Numbered from the stretch's first letter, positions 1 to 9,056 are shown. The stretch: 64,000 nt of DNA from an uncultured Oscillospiraceae bacterium (GCA_900542575.1 UQOE01000004.1:1-64000); one strand, 5' to 3'. Notes: a model not told the origin generated them from the sequence alone. Numbers and translations are program-made.

Positions 1-41
1 AACACGGTTCTCTCCTGAACCATGAGAAAAGAGGAAGCCAC

Positions 42-782
42 ATGCAGTATACCGATCAACTCCCATTAAAACGGATTCTGTTTACCTCCGGGAAGGGCGG
101 CGTCGGCAAATCGACGCTGGCGGCCGCCGTTGCCAAGTATCTGGCGGCAAATGGAAGCCATGTTCTGCTGATTGACTTCGATATCTCCCTTCGCACCCTG
201 GACCTCATGCTTGGTCTCGGCGACATGGTTCTGTACGACTGGGGCGACATTCTCCGCGGCATCTGCACGGCGCAGCAGGCGGTTGTCCACAACGAGGACG
301 GGCCGGACCTGCTTCCGGCTCCGCTGGAACCGGCGGAGTTTCAGGAAGATCAGGTGCGCCGAATGGTCGCCTCGTTTGACGATGCCTATGACTATATCCT
401 GCTGGACAGCCCCGCAGGGGTTGGCCGCGGGTTCCAGGCCGCCGTCTGTGCAGCAGACACGGCGCTTGTCATCTCCACACCGGACAGCGTCTGTGTTCGG
501 AGCGCCTCGGTTGCGGCGGACCTGCTTCTTCAGCGAAAGCTGCCGGTCCGGCTTATCATCAACCGGTTCAACAAGCATGCGGTCGGCAGCGGCCGAGCTC
601 TGAATGTCGACGATGTCATCGACTCGACGGGTGTGCCCCTGATCGGGCTGGTGCCGGAAGACGAGACGCTGGTTCTCTCGGCCCAGACCGGTTCTCCTCT
701 TGACCTGAACAGCAAGGGGGCCCGGGCCATCGGCCGAATTATCGGGCGGCTGCATGGGGAAAATATTCCGCTGAAAGTGTGA
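42..782 (+). CDS. minD: MinD-type P-loop ATPase (septum-site or ParA-like)
   Basis: A 246-residue member of the MinD/ParA family, which in MinD places the division septum by ATP-dependent cycling on the membrane. The deviant Walker A box GKGGVGKST is at residues 17-25, followed by LIDFD (43-47), the MinD-like segment SLRTLDLMLG, and LLDSPAG near residue 120. The C-terminus ends in a short basic amphipathic stretch (RAIGRIIGRL) that could act as a membrane-targeting helix. An AGAGGAAG site precedes the ATG. MinC and MinE are not in the window; they could lie upstream of base 1. A ParA-like role in something other than septum placement is not excluded. Confidence 0.85.
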   Translation: MQYTDQLPLKRILFTSGKGGVGKSTLAAAVAKYLAANGSHVLLIDFDISLRTLDLMLGLGDMVLYDWGDILRGICTAQQAVVHNEDGPDLLPAPLEPAEFQEDQVRRMVASFDDAYDYILLDSPAGVGRGFQAAVCAADTALVISTPDSVCVRSASVAADLLLQRKLPVRLIINRFNKHAVGSGRALNVDDVIDSTGVPLIGLVPEDETLVLSAQTGSPLDLNSKGARAIGRIIGRLHGENIPLKV

Positions 783-865
783 CGTCTGTCAAATTGACAT
801 TGTCTATTTTGGTATATGAAAAGCAAAATATCAGGAGGTTTTTATATAGTTTTTATAAAAATTAG

Positions 866-894
866 TTGTAAGACTTGCTTCTTTATGCTATGAT
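866..894 (+). promoter_or_regulatory. Promoter of the methylglyoxal-synthase-like gene
   Basis: TTGTAA and TATGAT are separated by 17 bases, in an AT-rich stretch about 60 bases upstream of the start codon at 953. Seen directly; no transcription data. Confidence 0.5.
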
Positions 895-952
895 AGGTTG
901 TGGCTAAAAGAGCATATGAATTACTTTTGGTCGTTAGGAGGGAACATGCACC

Positions 953-1417
953 ATGAACATCGCGTTAATTGCATGTGATGTCAAAAAGGAGCTCATGACA
1001 CAGTTCTGTATCGCATATGCTGGCATTCTGAGCCAGCACAATATCTGTGCCACCGGAACGACCGGAAGAATAGTCTCAGAGGCGACCGGTTTAAAAATCC
1101 AGTGCTTTATGAGCGGGGACCAGGGCGGAGAACAGCAGATTGCTTCCCGCGTCGCCTGCAATGAAATTGACCTGCTTCTCATGTTCGGCGACCCGCTGAA
1201 TCCGAAGCCCATGGAACCCATTGAAGCGGACCTGCTTCGTCTCTGCAATGTACATAACGTGCCGGTTGCGACAAATATTGCGACAGCCGAGGCGCTTATC
1301 CATGCCCTTGCACGGGGGGACTTGGACTGGCGGGACATCGTTAATCCGAAGGAGCGCAGTGCAGAGGTTGTCCGCGGCTCAATGTCCAGGGAATCCGCTG
1401 AAAAATCGGGAAATTAA
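953..1417 (+). CDS. Methylglyoxal synthase homologue with altered active site
   Basis: A 154-residue protein colinear with MgsA, which turns dihydroxyacetone phosphate into methylglyoxal and phosphate. The fold signatures ATGTTGR (33-39), DPLNP (80-84) and PVATNIATAEAL are present. However, residues the family uses for catalysis differ. The usual IAHD reads IACD (Cys8), the catalytic Asp of GGDQQ is Glu60, and the PHEPD segment reads PMEPI, so the expected His is Met87 and the Asp is Ile90; Asp80 is kept. The expected residues were compared from memory of B. subtilis MgsA. I therefore call it a homologue and leave the symbol empty. RBS GGAGGG; it is followed by pyruvate kinase after a terminator. 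Confidence 0.75.
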   Translation: MNIALIACDVKKELMTQFCIAYAGILSQHNICATGTTGRIVSEATGLKIQCFMSGDQGGEQQIASRVACNEIDLLLMFGDPLNPKPMEPIEADLLRLCNVHNVPVATNIATAEALIHALARGDLDWRDIVNPKERSAEVVRGSMSRESAEKSGN

Positions 1418-1491
1418 CATGGACCGCCAATAAATTTATATGTTTTGGCAATAACAAGTGAACAAAATACCGCTGTTCAGTGGTAAGATAG

Positions 1492-1526
1492 AAGCCTACG
1501 GGAATGCCCCGCAGGCTTATTTTTTC
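1492..1526 (+). terminator. Intrinsic terminator between the MgsA-like gene and pyk
   Basis: The arms AAGCCTaCGGG and CCCGcAGGCTT flank GAATGC-type loop bases and are followed by ATTTTTTCC. It lies only about 30 bases before the pyk start, so it may also act as a leader attenuator for pyk. Confidence 0.75.
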
Positions 1527-1555
1527 CTATCGAATCCAAAGGAGCCACAAATCCA

Positions 1556-2968
1556 ATGAGAAAAACAAAAATTATCTGCACGATCGGCCCGGCCAGCGGC
1601 AGTGAGGAAGTCCTCACAGAACTGTGCAAGGCCGGCATGAATGTCGCACGTTTGAATTTTTCCCACGGAACCCACGAAGGCCATCAGGTCTATATTGACC
1701 GCATCAAAAAGGTGCGCAAAGAGCTGAATCTGCCCATTGCCATCATGTTGGACACGAAGGGCCCTGAGTACCGTATCCGCCAGTTCGCCAACGGTTCGGT
1801 CACCGTTCCGGACGGCGCAAAATTTACGTTTACCACGGACGATGTGGTCGGCGACGAGAACCAGGTGTCTGTCTCCTATCCGAATCTCATTAAAGATCTG
1901 AATGTCGGGGACATCATACTGGTCAACAACGGGCTGGTGGAGTTCCGGGTCGACGAGCTCAAGGGCAGCAAAGCAAACTGCACCGCTGTCGTCGGCGGCG
2001 AGCTCTCGGACAATAAAAGCATGAATTTCCCGAACCACCGCATGAGCAACGCCTACCTGAGTGAGCAGGACAAGAGCGACCTCCTGTTCGGCATCGAAAA
2101 TGAAATCGACTTCGTCGCCGCATCCTTTGTCTCCAACCGGCAGGATCTCCAGGATCTCCGGGACTTCCTCGACGCCAACGGCGGAGATAATATTGAAATC
2201 ATCGCCAAAATTGAGAACCAGTCCGGCGTGGACAACATCGAGGAAATCTGTGAGCTCGCCGACGGCATCATGATTGCCCGCGGAGACCTCGGTGTGGAAA
2301 TCCCCTACGATGAGGTTCCGTCTGTCACAAAGTACCTCATCCGCAAGTGCCGGCTGCTGGGACGCCGGGTTATCACCGCAACGGAAATGCTCGAATCCAT
2401 GACCAAGGAGCCGCGGCCGACCCGCGCGGAGGCCTCGGACGTCGCCAACGCTGTCTACGACGGCACTTCCTGTGTCATGCTCTCTGGTGAGACGGCAGCG
2501 GGTAAATTCCCGGTAGAGGCGGTCAAGGCCATGTCCGACATCTGCCTCAACACAGAGGAGCATATCGACTACGGGGAATGGTTTGCCGATACCCACTTCC
2601 ACATCCGGAACAACCTGGACGCCATCTCCCACGCCACCTGTTCCATGGCCATCAACGTCAAGGCCAAGGCCATTGTGGTCAACTCCATCTCCGGGCGCAC
2701 GGCCCGCATGGTCAGCCGCTTCCGCTGCCCCATTGATATCATCGGTATTACGACACAGGAGCGCATCTGGCGTCGCCTGAATATGAGCTGGGGCGTCACC
2801 CCCGTCATGTCGGAGGAATTCGACTCCACCGACGTCATGTTCTACCATGCCATGCACGAGGCAAAGCGGGTTCTGAACCTGTCCAAGGGCGACAATGTCG
2901 TCATGACCGGCGGACAGCTGGTCGGGAAAATCGGATCTACGAATATGATCAAAGTCGGGACGGTCTGA
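1556..2968 (+). CDS. pyk: Pyruvate kinase
   Basis: The last ATP-forming step of glycolysis: phosphoenolpyruvate plus ADP to pyruvate plus ATP, in the cytosol. The 470 residues give the standard three-domain form without the extra C-terminal PEP-utilizer domain found in many Bacillus enzymes. Visible signatures are the N-terminal KTKIICTIGPAS, the catalytic-lysine motif IIAKIENQSGV, GDLGVEIP, and MLSGETAAGKFPVEAV. The start follows a GGAG site. The gene is closed by its own terminator, so it is probably expressed separately from hisS. Confidence 0.97.
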   Translation: MRKTKIICTIGPASGSEEVLTELCKAGMNVARLNFSHGTHEGHQVYIDRIKKVRKELNLPIAIMLDTKGPEYRIRQFANGSVTVPDGAKFTFTTDDVVGDENQVSVSYPNLIKDLNVGDIILVNNGLVEFRVDELKGSKANCTAVVGGELSDNKSMNFPNHRMSNAYLSEQDKSDLLFGIENEIDFVAASFVSNRQDLQDLRDFLDANGGDNIEIIAKIENQSGVDNIEEICELADGIMIARGDLGVEIPYDEVPSVTKYLIRKCRLLGRRVITATEMLESMTKEPRPTRAEASDVANAVYDGTSCVMLSGETAAGKFPVEAVKAMSDICLNTEEHIDYGEWFADTHFHIRNNLDAISHATCSMAINVKAKAIVVNSISGRTARMVSRFRCPIDIIGITTQERIWRRLNMSWGVTPVMSEEFDSTDVMFYHAMHEAKRVLNLSKGDNVVMTGGQLVGKIGSTNMIKVGTV

Positions 2969-2984
2969 ACGTCCCGGACCGACG

Positions 2985-3018
2985 CAGCAGGGCGGTTTTC
3001 GCCCTGCTGTTTCTCTAT
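2985..3018 (+). terminator. Terminator of pyk
   Basis: CAGCAGGGC pairs with GCCCTGCTG across a T-rich loop and is followed by TTTCTCTATTT. Confidence 0.85.
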
Positions 3019-3047
3019 TTACAAACCGGGCCGGACAGGAGTATAAT
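3018..3047 (+). promoter_or_regulatory. Promoter of hisS-aspS
   Basis: TTTACA, an 18-base spacer and a perfect TATAAT lie directly after the pyk terminator and about 50 bases before hisS. No T-box leader is visible, since the gap is too short. Confidence 0.7.
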
Positions 3048-3095
3048 CTCATGGATTATTGATAAATTGAAATGATGATTCATGGAGGCGCAAGC

Positions 3096-4463
3096 ATGTC
3101 GCTCATCACCAAGGCCATCAAAGGCACCCAGGACGCACTCCCGGGCGAGAGCAGCCAGCTCCGCTTTGTCGAGCAGACCCTGGCCGATATTGCCGTCAAT
3201 TACGGGTTCCGTGAAATCCGCACCCCGGTCTTTGAACACACCGAACTCTTTGACCGCTCCGTCGGAGACACCACGGATGTCGTTCAGAAAGAAATGTATA
3301 CCTTCCAGGACCGCGGCGGCCGTTCCATCTCCCTGCGCCCGGAGGGCACTGCGGGAGCGGTCCGGGCCTACCTGGAGCACGGCCTCTTCAACGAGCCAAA
3401 CCCTTATAAAGTCTTTTATCATACCTCCTGCTACCGGTACGAGAAGCCGCAGGCCGGTCGTCTGCGGGAATTCCACCAGTTCGGCGTCGAGTGCTTCGGC
3501 ACCGAAAACCCTGCGCAGGACGCGGAAATTATTGCACTCGCCGACGAAATCTTCGGTTTCCTCGGCGTCGAGGGCCTGGAGCTCCGTCTGAACTCCATCG
3601 GCTGTCCGACCTGCCGCAAGAACTATCAGAAAGCGCTCTACGATTACTTCAAGGCGCGGGAAGATCAGCTCTGCGACACCTGTAAAGATCGCCTGGAGCG
3701 AAATCCAATGCGTATTCTCGACTGCAAGGGCGAGGATAAGGAGCTGCTGGACGGCGCACCGGTTATTCTCGACTACCTCTGCGACGACTGCAAGGAACAT
3801 TTCGCCAAGGTGCAGAGCTATCTGCAGGCCATGAATATTGAATTTACCATCGACCCGCGCATTGTCCGCGGCCTCGACTACTATACCAAGACCGTCTTTG
3901 AGTTTGTATCGAGCGAAATCGGCGCCCAGGGAACGGTATGCGGCGGCGGCCGCTATGACGGCCTCTGTGAACAGCTGGGCGGACGCAATATCCCGGCCCT
4001 CGGCTTCGGCATGGGCATGGAACGGCTGATGATTCTGCTCCGGGCACAGGGGGTCTCCCTTCCGGAGGAGCCGCACTGCGCACTCTATATTGCGACGGCC
4101 GGAGAGGCGGCGTCCCTGAAAGCGGCGTCCATTCTCCACAATCTCCGCGCACAGGGCGTCTTTGCTCTGACCGACACGGTTGGCCGCTCCATTAAGGCGC
4201 AGATGAAATACGCCAACAAAATCCACGCCGACTTCGTCGTCGTCATCGGCGACAATGAGCTCCAGAGCGGGAAGGTCCAGCTCAAGGAGATGGCGACCGG
4301 CGAGGTACAGGAAATCACCCTCCAGCAGCTGGAGGACGAATTTGACAGCATCTCCATTCAGAAAGCGGTCGCCAGTCTTTCGACCGAACTCGGAGACGGC
4401 GAGATGTATAAGGAAATTGACCTCAGCCAGATCATCGGCGGTATGCCGCAGGGAGGAAAATAA
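3096..4463 (+). CDS. hisS: Histidyl-tRNA synthetase
   Basis: Charges tRNA-His with histidine. It is a class II synthetase of 455 residues. The ATG at 3096 is preferred over an upstream in-frame ATG at 3072 because GGAGG lies 7 bases before it and MSLITKAIKGTQD is the family N-terminus. Visible motifs are the motif 2 region RYEKPQAGRLREFHQFG, the histidine-specific RGLDYYTKTVFE and the motif 3 region GFGMGMERL, then a C-terminal anticodon-binding domain. The stop is 2 bases before aspS, so the two genes form one operon, a common arrangement in Bacillota. Confidence 0.97.
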   Translation: MSLITKAIKGTQDALPGESSQLRFVEQTLADIAVNYGFREIRTPVFEHTELFDRSVGDTTDVVQKEMYTFQDRGGRSISLRPEGTAGAVRAYLEHGLFNEPNPYKVFYHTSCYRYEKPQAGRLREFHQFGVECFGTENPAQDAEIIALADEIFGFLGVEGLELRLNSIGCPTCRKNYQKALYDYFKAREDQLCDTCKDRLERNPMRILDCKGEDKELLDGAPVILDYLCDDCKEHFAKVQSYLQAMNIEFTIDPRIVRGLDYYTKTVFEFVSSEIGAQGTVCGGGRYDGLCEQLGGRNIPALGFGMGMERLMILLRAQGVSLPEEPHCALYIATAGEAASLKAASILHNLRAQGVFALTDTVGRSIKAQMKYANKIHADFVVVIGDNELQSGKVQLKEMATGEVQEITLQQLEDEFDSISIQKAVASLSTELGDGEMYKEIDLSQIIGGMPQGGK

Positions 4464-4465
4464 GC

Positions 4466-6256
4466 ATGGACAGAATGAATGGCATGAAACGCACCCATTA
4501 CTGCGGTGTTTTCGATATGTCCCTGGTCGGACAGGAAGTTGTCGTCGCAGGCTGGGCGGCCAAGCGCCGCAACCTCGGCTCGCTTCTTTTTATTGATCTC
4601 CGGGACCGCACTGGAATCGTCCAGCTCGCCTTCGACGACGAGAGCGACAGAGCGGTCTTTGAGAAGGCCGAGACCGTCCGCTCGGAGTTTGTCCTGATGG
4701 CGAAGGGCACCGTCCGCGAGCGTGCTTCCAAAAACAGCGAAATTCCGACCGGTGACGTGGAAATTTTTGTCACCGAGCTCAAAATTCTCGGAAAGAGCGA
4801 GACCACTCCGTTTGAGATCGTCGACGACGTCAACACTTCGGAGCTCACCCGCCTGAAATACCGCTATCTGGACCTGCGCCGTCCGCAGCTCCAGAAGAAC
4901 ATCCTTATGCGGCACCGTATTACCAAGATTGCCCGCGACTACTTCGACGACAACGGCTTTATCGAAATCGAGACCCCGATGCTCATCAAATCCACCCCGG
5001 AGGGCGCACGGGACTATCTCGTCCCGAGCCGGGTTCACAACGGCGAGTTCTACGCTCTGCCGCAGTCCCCGCAGCTCTACAAACAGCTCTCCATGGTTGC
5101 CGGGTTTGACCGCTATATGCAGATTGCGCGCTGTTTCCGCGATGAAGACCTCCGCGCCGACCGCCAGCCGGAGTTCACACAGATTGACTTCGAGATGTCC
5201 TTCGTTGAGATGGAGGATATCCTGAATATCGGAGAGGGATTCATTCAGCGCGTCTTCAAAGAGGCACTGGATGTCGATATCCCGCTGCCGCTGCCGCGCA
5301 TGACCTTTAAGGAGGCAATGGAGCGCTATGGTTCCGACAAACCGGATACCCGCTACGGCATGGAAATCTATGACCTCAGCGACCTCGTCAAAGACTGCGG
5401 CTTCGGTGTCTTTGCGTCCGCCGTCGAGGGCGGCGGCAGTGTCCGTGCCATCACGGCGAAAGGCGGCAATGCGGCCATCTCCAAGAAAGGCATGAAGAAA
5501 CTCACCGAGCAGGCCAAGGGCATCGGAGCCAAGGGCCTCGCTTGGATCCGCGTTGCCGACGACGGCATCACCTCCTCTTTCGACAAATTTGTCTCCGAGG
5601 ACACCGTAAAGGCCATGGCCGAGCGCGGCGGCGCAGAGGCCGGCGACCTGATCCTTATCATCGCCGACACCGTGACCCGCAGAGTTCTGACGATTCTCGG
5701 TGCGCTGCGCACAACGATGGCACAGAAGCTCGACATCATTCCCGAGGGCATGTACAACCTGCTCTGGATCGTCGAGATGCCCTTCTTCGAGTGGGATGAG
5801 GAGCTTGGCGACTGGGTTGCGGCCCATCACCCCTTCACCGCCCCCATGGACGAATGCCTCGACTACCTGGAGACCGACAAAGAACATGTCCGCGCCCAGT
5901 CCTTCGACATGGTGCTCAACGGCGTTGAGCTCTCCTCCGGATCCATCCGTATCACCGACCCGGTTCTGCAGAAGAAGATCTTCGAGCTGTTGGGCCTGAC
6001 CGAGGAAGAGGCCGAGGAGAAATTCGGCTATCTGACCACCGCCTTCCGCTACGGCGCGCCGCCGCACGGCGGAATGGGCATGGGTCTCGACCGCCTGTGC
6101 ATGCAGATGCTCGGCGCCGACACCCTGCGTGACGTCATCGCCTACCCGAAGATCAAAGACGCCTCCGAGCCCATGACTGAGTGCCCGTCCCCGGCGAACC
6201 CGGTACAGCTCAAGGAGCTCGGCATTGCCGTCACCGAAAAAGAGAGCGAAGAATAA
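4466..6256 (+). CDS. aspS: Aspartyl-tRNA synthetase
   Basis: Charges tRNA-Asp with aspartate. The 596 residues give the bacterial-type length, including the GAD insertion domain. Motifs seen are RYLDLRRP, ETPMLIKSTPEGARDYLVPSR near residue 170, QSPQLYKQ, the motif 2 FRDEDLRADRQPEFTQ, and the class II motif 3 GMGMGLDRL near the C-terminus. It overlaps nothing and sits 2 bases after hisS; GGGAGG within the hisS end serves as its RBS. Whether it also charges tRNA-Asn cannot be decided from sequence alone. Confidence 0.97.
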   Translation: MDRMNGMKRTHYCGVFDMSLVGQEVVVAGWAAKRRNLGSLLFIDLRDRTGIVQLAFDDESDRAVFEKAETVRSEFVLMAKGTVRERASKNSEIPTGDVEIFVTELKILGKSETTPFEIVDDVNTSELTRLKYRYLDLRRPQLQKNILMRHRITKIARDYFDDNGFIEIETPMLIKSTPEGARDYLVPSRVHNGEFYALPQSPQLYKQLSMVAGFDRYMQIARCFRDEDLRADRQPEFTQIDFEMSFVEMEDILNIGEGFIQRVFKEALDVDIPLPLPRMTFKEAMERYGSDKPDTRYGMEIYDLSDLVKDCGFGVFASAVEGGGSVRAITAKGGNAAISKKGMKKLTEQAKGIGAKGLAWIRVADDGITSSFDKFVSEDTVKAMAERGGAEAGDLILIIADTVTRRVLTILGALRTTMAQKLDIIPEGMYNLLWIVEMPFFEWDEELGDWVAAHHPFTAPMDECLDYLETDKEHVRAQSFDMVLNGVELSSGSIRITDPVLQKKIFELLGLTEEEAEEKFGYLTTAFRYGAPPHGGMGMGLDRLCMQMLGADTLRDVIAYPKIKDASEPMTECPSPANPVQLKELGIAVTEKESEE

Positions 6257-6273
6257 GATTTTTTTCGAACAGC

Positions 6274-6305
6274 AAAACAGGCCCCGCAGCAGCGGGGCCT
6301 GTTTT
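6274..6305 (+). terminator. Terminator of hisS-aspS
   Basis: A perfect 14-bp stem: AAAACAGGCCCCGC, loop AGCA, then the exact complement ending in TTTT. Confidence 0.92.
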
Positions 6306-6313
6306 GTCTGTGC

Positions 6314-6342
6314 TTGACATCGAAGGCCAGCTGTGGTATGAT
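6314..6342 (+). promoter_or_regulatory. Promoter of the exporter-Fur operon
   Basis: TTGACA, 17 bases, TATGAT. A short inverted repeat (AATG and CATT, positions about 6359-6371) just downstream could be a metalloregulator site, but its arms are only 4 bases long. Confidence 0.75.
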
Positions 6343-6390
6343 TCCGACGCTAATTGAGAATGAATCCCATTTGCAAAGGAGAATCCACCT

Positions 6391-7272
6391 ATGTGGAATA
6401 CCATATTAGACATTCTGAAGGATACCGGCATGGACACGCTGAAGACCATACCGGTCCTTTTTCTCGCCTATCTGCTCATGGAGTTTCTGGAACACCGCAC
6501 GGGAGAGCGGACCGCGAATCTCATCCGGAAATCCGGGTACTGGGGGCCGCTGTACGGCGGGCTGCTGGGTGTGGTGCCGCAGTGCGGCTTTTCTGCGGCG
6601 GCGTCCTCTCTCTACGCGGGACGGGTTATCACGCTCGGCACGCTGATTGCCGTGTACCTGAGCACTTCGGACGAAATGCTGCCGATTTTTCTCTCGGAAA
6701 ATGTGCCGGCATCTACGATTCTGAAAATCCTTGGGACCAAGGCGGGCCTCGGTATTCTGGCGGGCTTCCTCATTGACGCCGCGGTCCGAATCTTCCGCAG
6801 CCGCCATAACCGGTCGACCTATGACAGTATGGATATTGAGCATGTCTGCGAACATGACCACGCCCACACTGAAGAGGACGGCGTTCTGGTCTCCGCGCTG
6901 AAGCACACGGTGAAGATTACGGTCTATCTGTTTCTGGTTTCCCTGATTCTGAACGGGCTGATCAGCTGGCTCGGCGAGGCACGGCTTGCCTCTATCCTGA
7001 GCGACCGGCTCGTACTCAGCGAGCTGCTGGCCGGAATCGTCGGTCTCATTCCGAACTGCGCGGCGTCGGTTGTCATTACGCAGCTGTATCTGGAGGGGAT
7101 GATCGGGGCCGGCCCCATGATGGCCGGGCTTCTGGTCGGCGCAGGCATCGGCCTTCTGGTTCTGGTACGGGAAAATGAACCGCCGAAGAAAAATGCGGCC
7201 ATCATCGGCATCCTGTATGTCACCGGTGTCTTTCTCGGAACCATGATCGACCTGCTGCATATCACATTTTAA
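6391..7272 (+). CDS. Putative 10-TM heavy-metal exporter (ArsP_2-like, putative manganese transporter)
   Basis: A 293-residue integral membrane protein with the duplicated pattern of the ArsP_2 'putative heavy-metal exporter' family. Each half carries a matching signature: GVVPQCGFSAAASSLYAGR (about residues 57-75), and GLIPNCAASVVITQLYLEG in the second half. A soluble His-rich linker between the halves (HVCEHDHAHTEED) could bind metal. The substrate is not established by sequence; manganese or another divalent metal is plausible. It is followed after 12 bases by a Fur-family regulator, which supports metal-controlled expression. Confidence 0.8.
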   Translation: MWNTILDILKDTGMDTLKTIPVLFLAYLLMEFLEHRTGERTANLIRKSGYWGPLYGGLLGVVPQCGFSAAASSLYAGRVITLGTLIAVYLSTSDEMLPIFLSENVPASTILKILGTKAGLGILAGFLIDAAVRIFRSRHNRSTYDSMDIEHVCEHDHAHTEEDGVLVSALKHTVKITVYLFLVSLILNGLISWLGEARLASILSDRLVLSELLAGIVGLIPNCAASVVITQLYLEGMIGAGPMMAGLLVGAGIGLLVLVRENEPPKKNAAIIGILYVTGVFLGTMIDLLHITF

Positions 7273-7284
7273 GGGGGCGGAGAT

Positions 7285-7722
7285 ATGAATGACTGGCCGG
7301 AAGGGCTGAAACATACCCGTCAGCGGGAAGAGGTCTTTGCGCTTCTGCAGAGTGCAGACCGACCGATGCGTGCGCTGGATATCTATGAATCGCTCCGGGG
7401 AAGCGGCTGTGCGAGCATGTCCACCGTCTATCGGGTGCTGGATGCCTTTGAGAAGGCGGCCCAGGTGGAGAAGTTCTATCTCCCGGATGACGACAATGCC
7501 TACTATAAGAAGAAGGAGCAGGTGCACTGTCACTATGCCACCTGCCTGATGTGCCACCGGCAGATTCCGCTGAAAGGCTGCCCGGTGACCGCAGTGGAGC
7601 TGACCGAAGAGCTCCCGGACGAAGAATTTACGGTTGTGGGCCACCGCCTGGAGATTTACGGCTATTGCCGGGAGTGCCGAAAGAAACTGAATGGCGGGCA
7701 CTCCGATAGTGTGATAGAATAA
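7285..7722 (+). CDS. Fur-family metalloregulator
   Basis: A 145-residue metal-dependent repressor of the Fur/Zur/PerR family. The N-terminal winged helix includes HTRQREEVFALLQ and the recognition region SMSTVYRVLDAFEKA. The C-terminal dimerisation domain has a His-Cys cluster (HCHYATCLMC), an EEFTVVGHRLEIYG segment and a second CREC pair, so a structural Zn(Cys)4 site is likely. It is co-transcribed with the upstream exporter (12-base gap, GGGGGCGGAG RBS). The metal sensed cannot be decided here; Zur-like or manganese sensing are both possible. Confidence 0.85.
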   Translation: MNDWPEGLKHTRQREEVFALLQSADRPMRALDIYESLRGSGCASMSTVYRVLDAFEKAAQVEKFYLPDDDNAYYKKKEQVHCHYATCLMCHRQIPLKGCPVTAVELTEELPDEEFTVVGHRLEIYGYCRECRKKLNGGHSDSVIE

Positions 7723-7757
7723 AGCTATACATCTCCACGGAAAGAGAGGCTCTAACT

Positions 7758-9035
7758 ATGAAAGAAGAGACCAAGGCCATTATCGGCGGCTACCGCCCAA
7801 AGAACGGCGAGCCGCGCATGATTCCAATTATCCAGAGCACCACGTTCAAATACGATACCAGCGAGGACATGGGAAAGCTCTTTGATCTCGAGGCATCCGG
7901 CTACTTCTACACCCGTCTGCAGAACCCCACCAACGACATGGTTGCCGCAAAAATTGCGGCCCTGGAGGGCGGAACCGCGGGCATGCTGACATCCAGCGGC
8001 CAGGCCGCCTCTTTCTTCTCCGTTTTCAATATTGCCACGGCGGGCGACCACGTCATTGCCTCCACTGCCATCTACGGGGGCACGTTCAATCTGTTCAATG
8101 TAACCATGCGCAAAATGGGCATTGAGTTTACGTTTGTAGATCCTGATTGCTCCGACGACGAGCTGGAGGCCGCGTTCCAGCCGAATACCAAGTGCGTCTT
8201 CGGCGAGACCATTGCCAACCCGGCTCTGGTGGTTTTTGATATTGAGCGCTTTGCAAAGGCAGCTCACAGCCACGGAGTACCTCTTATCGTCGACAATACC
8301 TTTGCCACCCCGTTTAACTGCCGGCCCATCGAATGGGGCGCAGACATCGTCACCCATTCCACGACCAAGTACATGGACGGCCACGATTCCGCCGTCGGCG
8401 GGTGCATCGTGGACTCCGGAAAGTTTGACTGGATGGCCCACGCAGACAAGTTCCCGGGCCTCTGCACGCCGGATGAATCCTACCATGGCATCGTCTATGC
8501 GGAAAAATTCGGCCGGGAGGGCGCCTATATTACGAAGGCCACCTCTCAGCTCATGCGCGACCTCGGCTCCATCCAGGCCCCACAGAATGCCTTCTACCTG
8601 AATCTTGGCCTGGAGTCTCTCGGACCCCGCATGGAGCGGCACTGCGCCAACGCCATGAAAATGGCGGAGCACCTGGAGCAGCACCCGATGGTGTCTTGGG
8701 TCAATTACCCCGGCCTGCCCTCCAGCCGCTACTATGAGCGGGCGAAAAAATATCTGCCGAACGGCACGACCGGCGTCATCTCCTTCGGCGTAAAAGGCGG
8801 CCGCAAGGCGGCCGAGGAGTTCATGAAGGGGCTGAAGCTCATCGACATTGAGACGCATGTTGCAGATGCCCACTCCTGCATCCTGCACCCCGCCAGCTCC
8901 ACCCACCGCCAGCTCTCCGACGAGGAGCTCCTGGAGGCCGGCGTCACGCCGGACCTCGTTCGCCTCTCGGTCGGCCTGGAAAACAGCGATGATCTCATCG
9001 AAGATATCGACCAGGCGCTTGCACTGCTCGATTAA
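7758..9035 (+). CDS. metY: O-acetylhomoserine sulfhydrylase
   Basis: A PLP enzyme of the Cys/Met metabolism family that makes homocysteine from O-acetylhomoserine and sulfide, in the cytosol. The 425 residues match the length of MetY rather than the shorter MetB/MetC enzymes. Visible motifs are PIIQSTTFKYD, YTRLQNPT, LEGGTAGMLTSSGQAA, and the PLP-lysine region VTHSTTKYMDGHDSAVGG. The C-terminus HPASSTHRQLSDEEL is typical of the family. A short gap follows the Fur gene; a separate RBS (AAAGAGAGG) is present. A terminator follows. Confidence 0.92.
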   Translation: MKEETKAIIGGYRPKNGEPRMIPIIQSTTFKYDTSEDMGKLFDLEASGYFYTRLQNPTNDMVAAKIAALEGGTAGMLTSSGQAASFFSVFNIATAGDHVIASTAIYGGTFNLFNVTMRKMGIEFTFVDPDCSDDELEAAFQPNTKCVFGETIANPALVVFDIERFAKAAHSHGVPLIVDNTFATPFNCRPIEWGADIVTHSTTKYMDGHDSAVGGCIVDSGKFDWMAHADKFPGLCTPDESYHGIVYAEKFGREGAYITKATSQLMRDLGSIQAPQNAFYLNLGLESLGPRMERHCANAMKMAEHLEQHPMVSWVNYPGLPSSRYYERAKKYLPNGTTGVISFGVKGGRKAAEEFMKGLKLIDIETHVADAHSCILHPASSTHRQLSDEELLEAGVTPDLVRLSVGLENSDDLIEDIDQALALLD

Positions 9036-9056
9036 GCACCTGTCCACAAAAAATTT

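Noticed and set aside
1517..3052. A 511-residue reading frame on the minus strand opposite pyk
   Set aside because: The frame is a shadow of pyruvate kinase: no RBS, Asp/Val/Gly-rich, no family, and the opposite strand gives a perfect protein.
4358..6067. A 569-residue minus-strand frame opposite aspS
   Set aside because: Complement shadow of aspartyl-tRNA synthetase codon usage.
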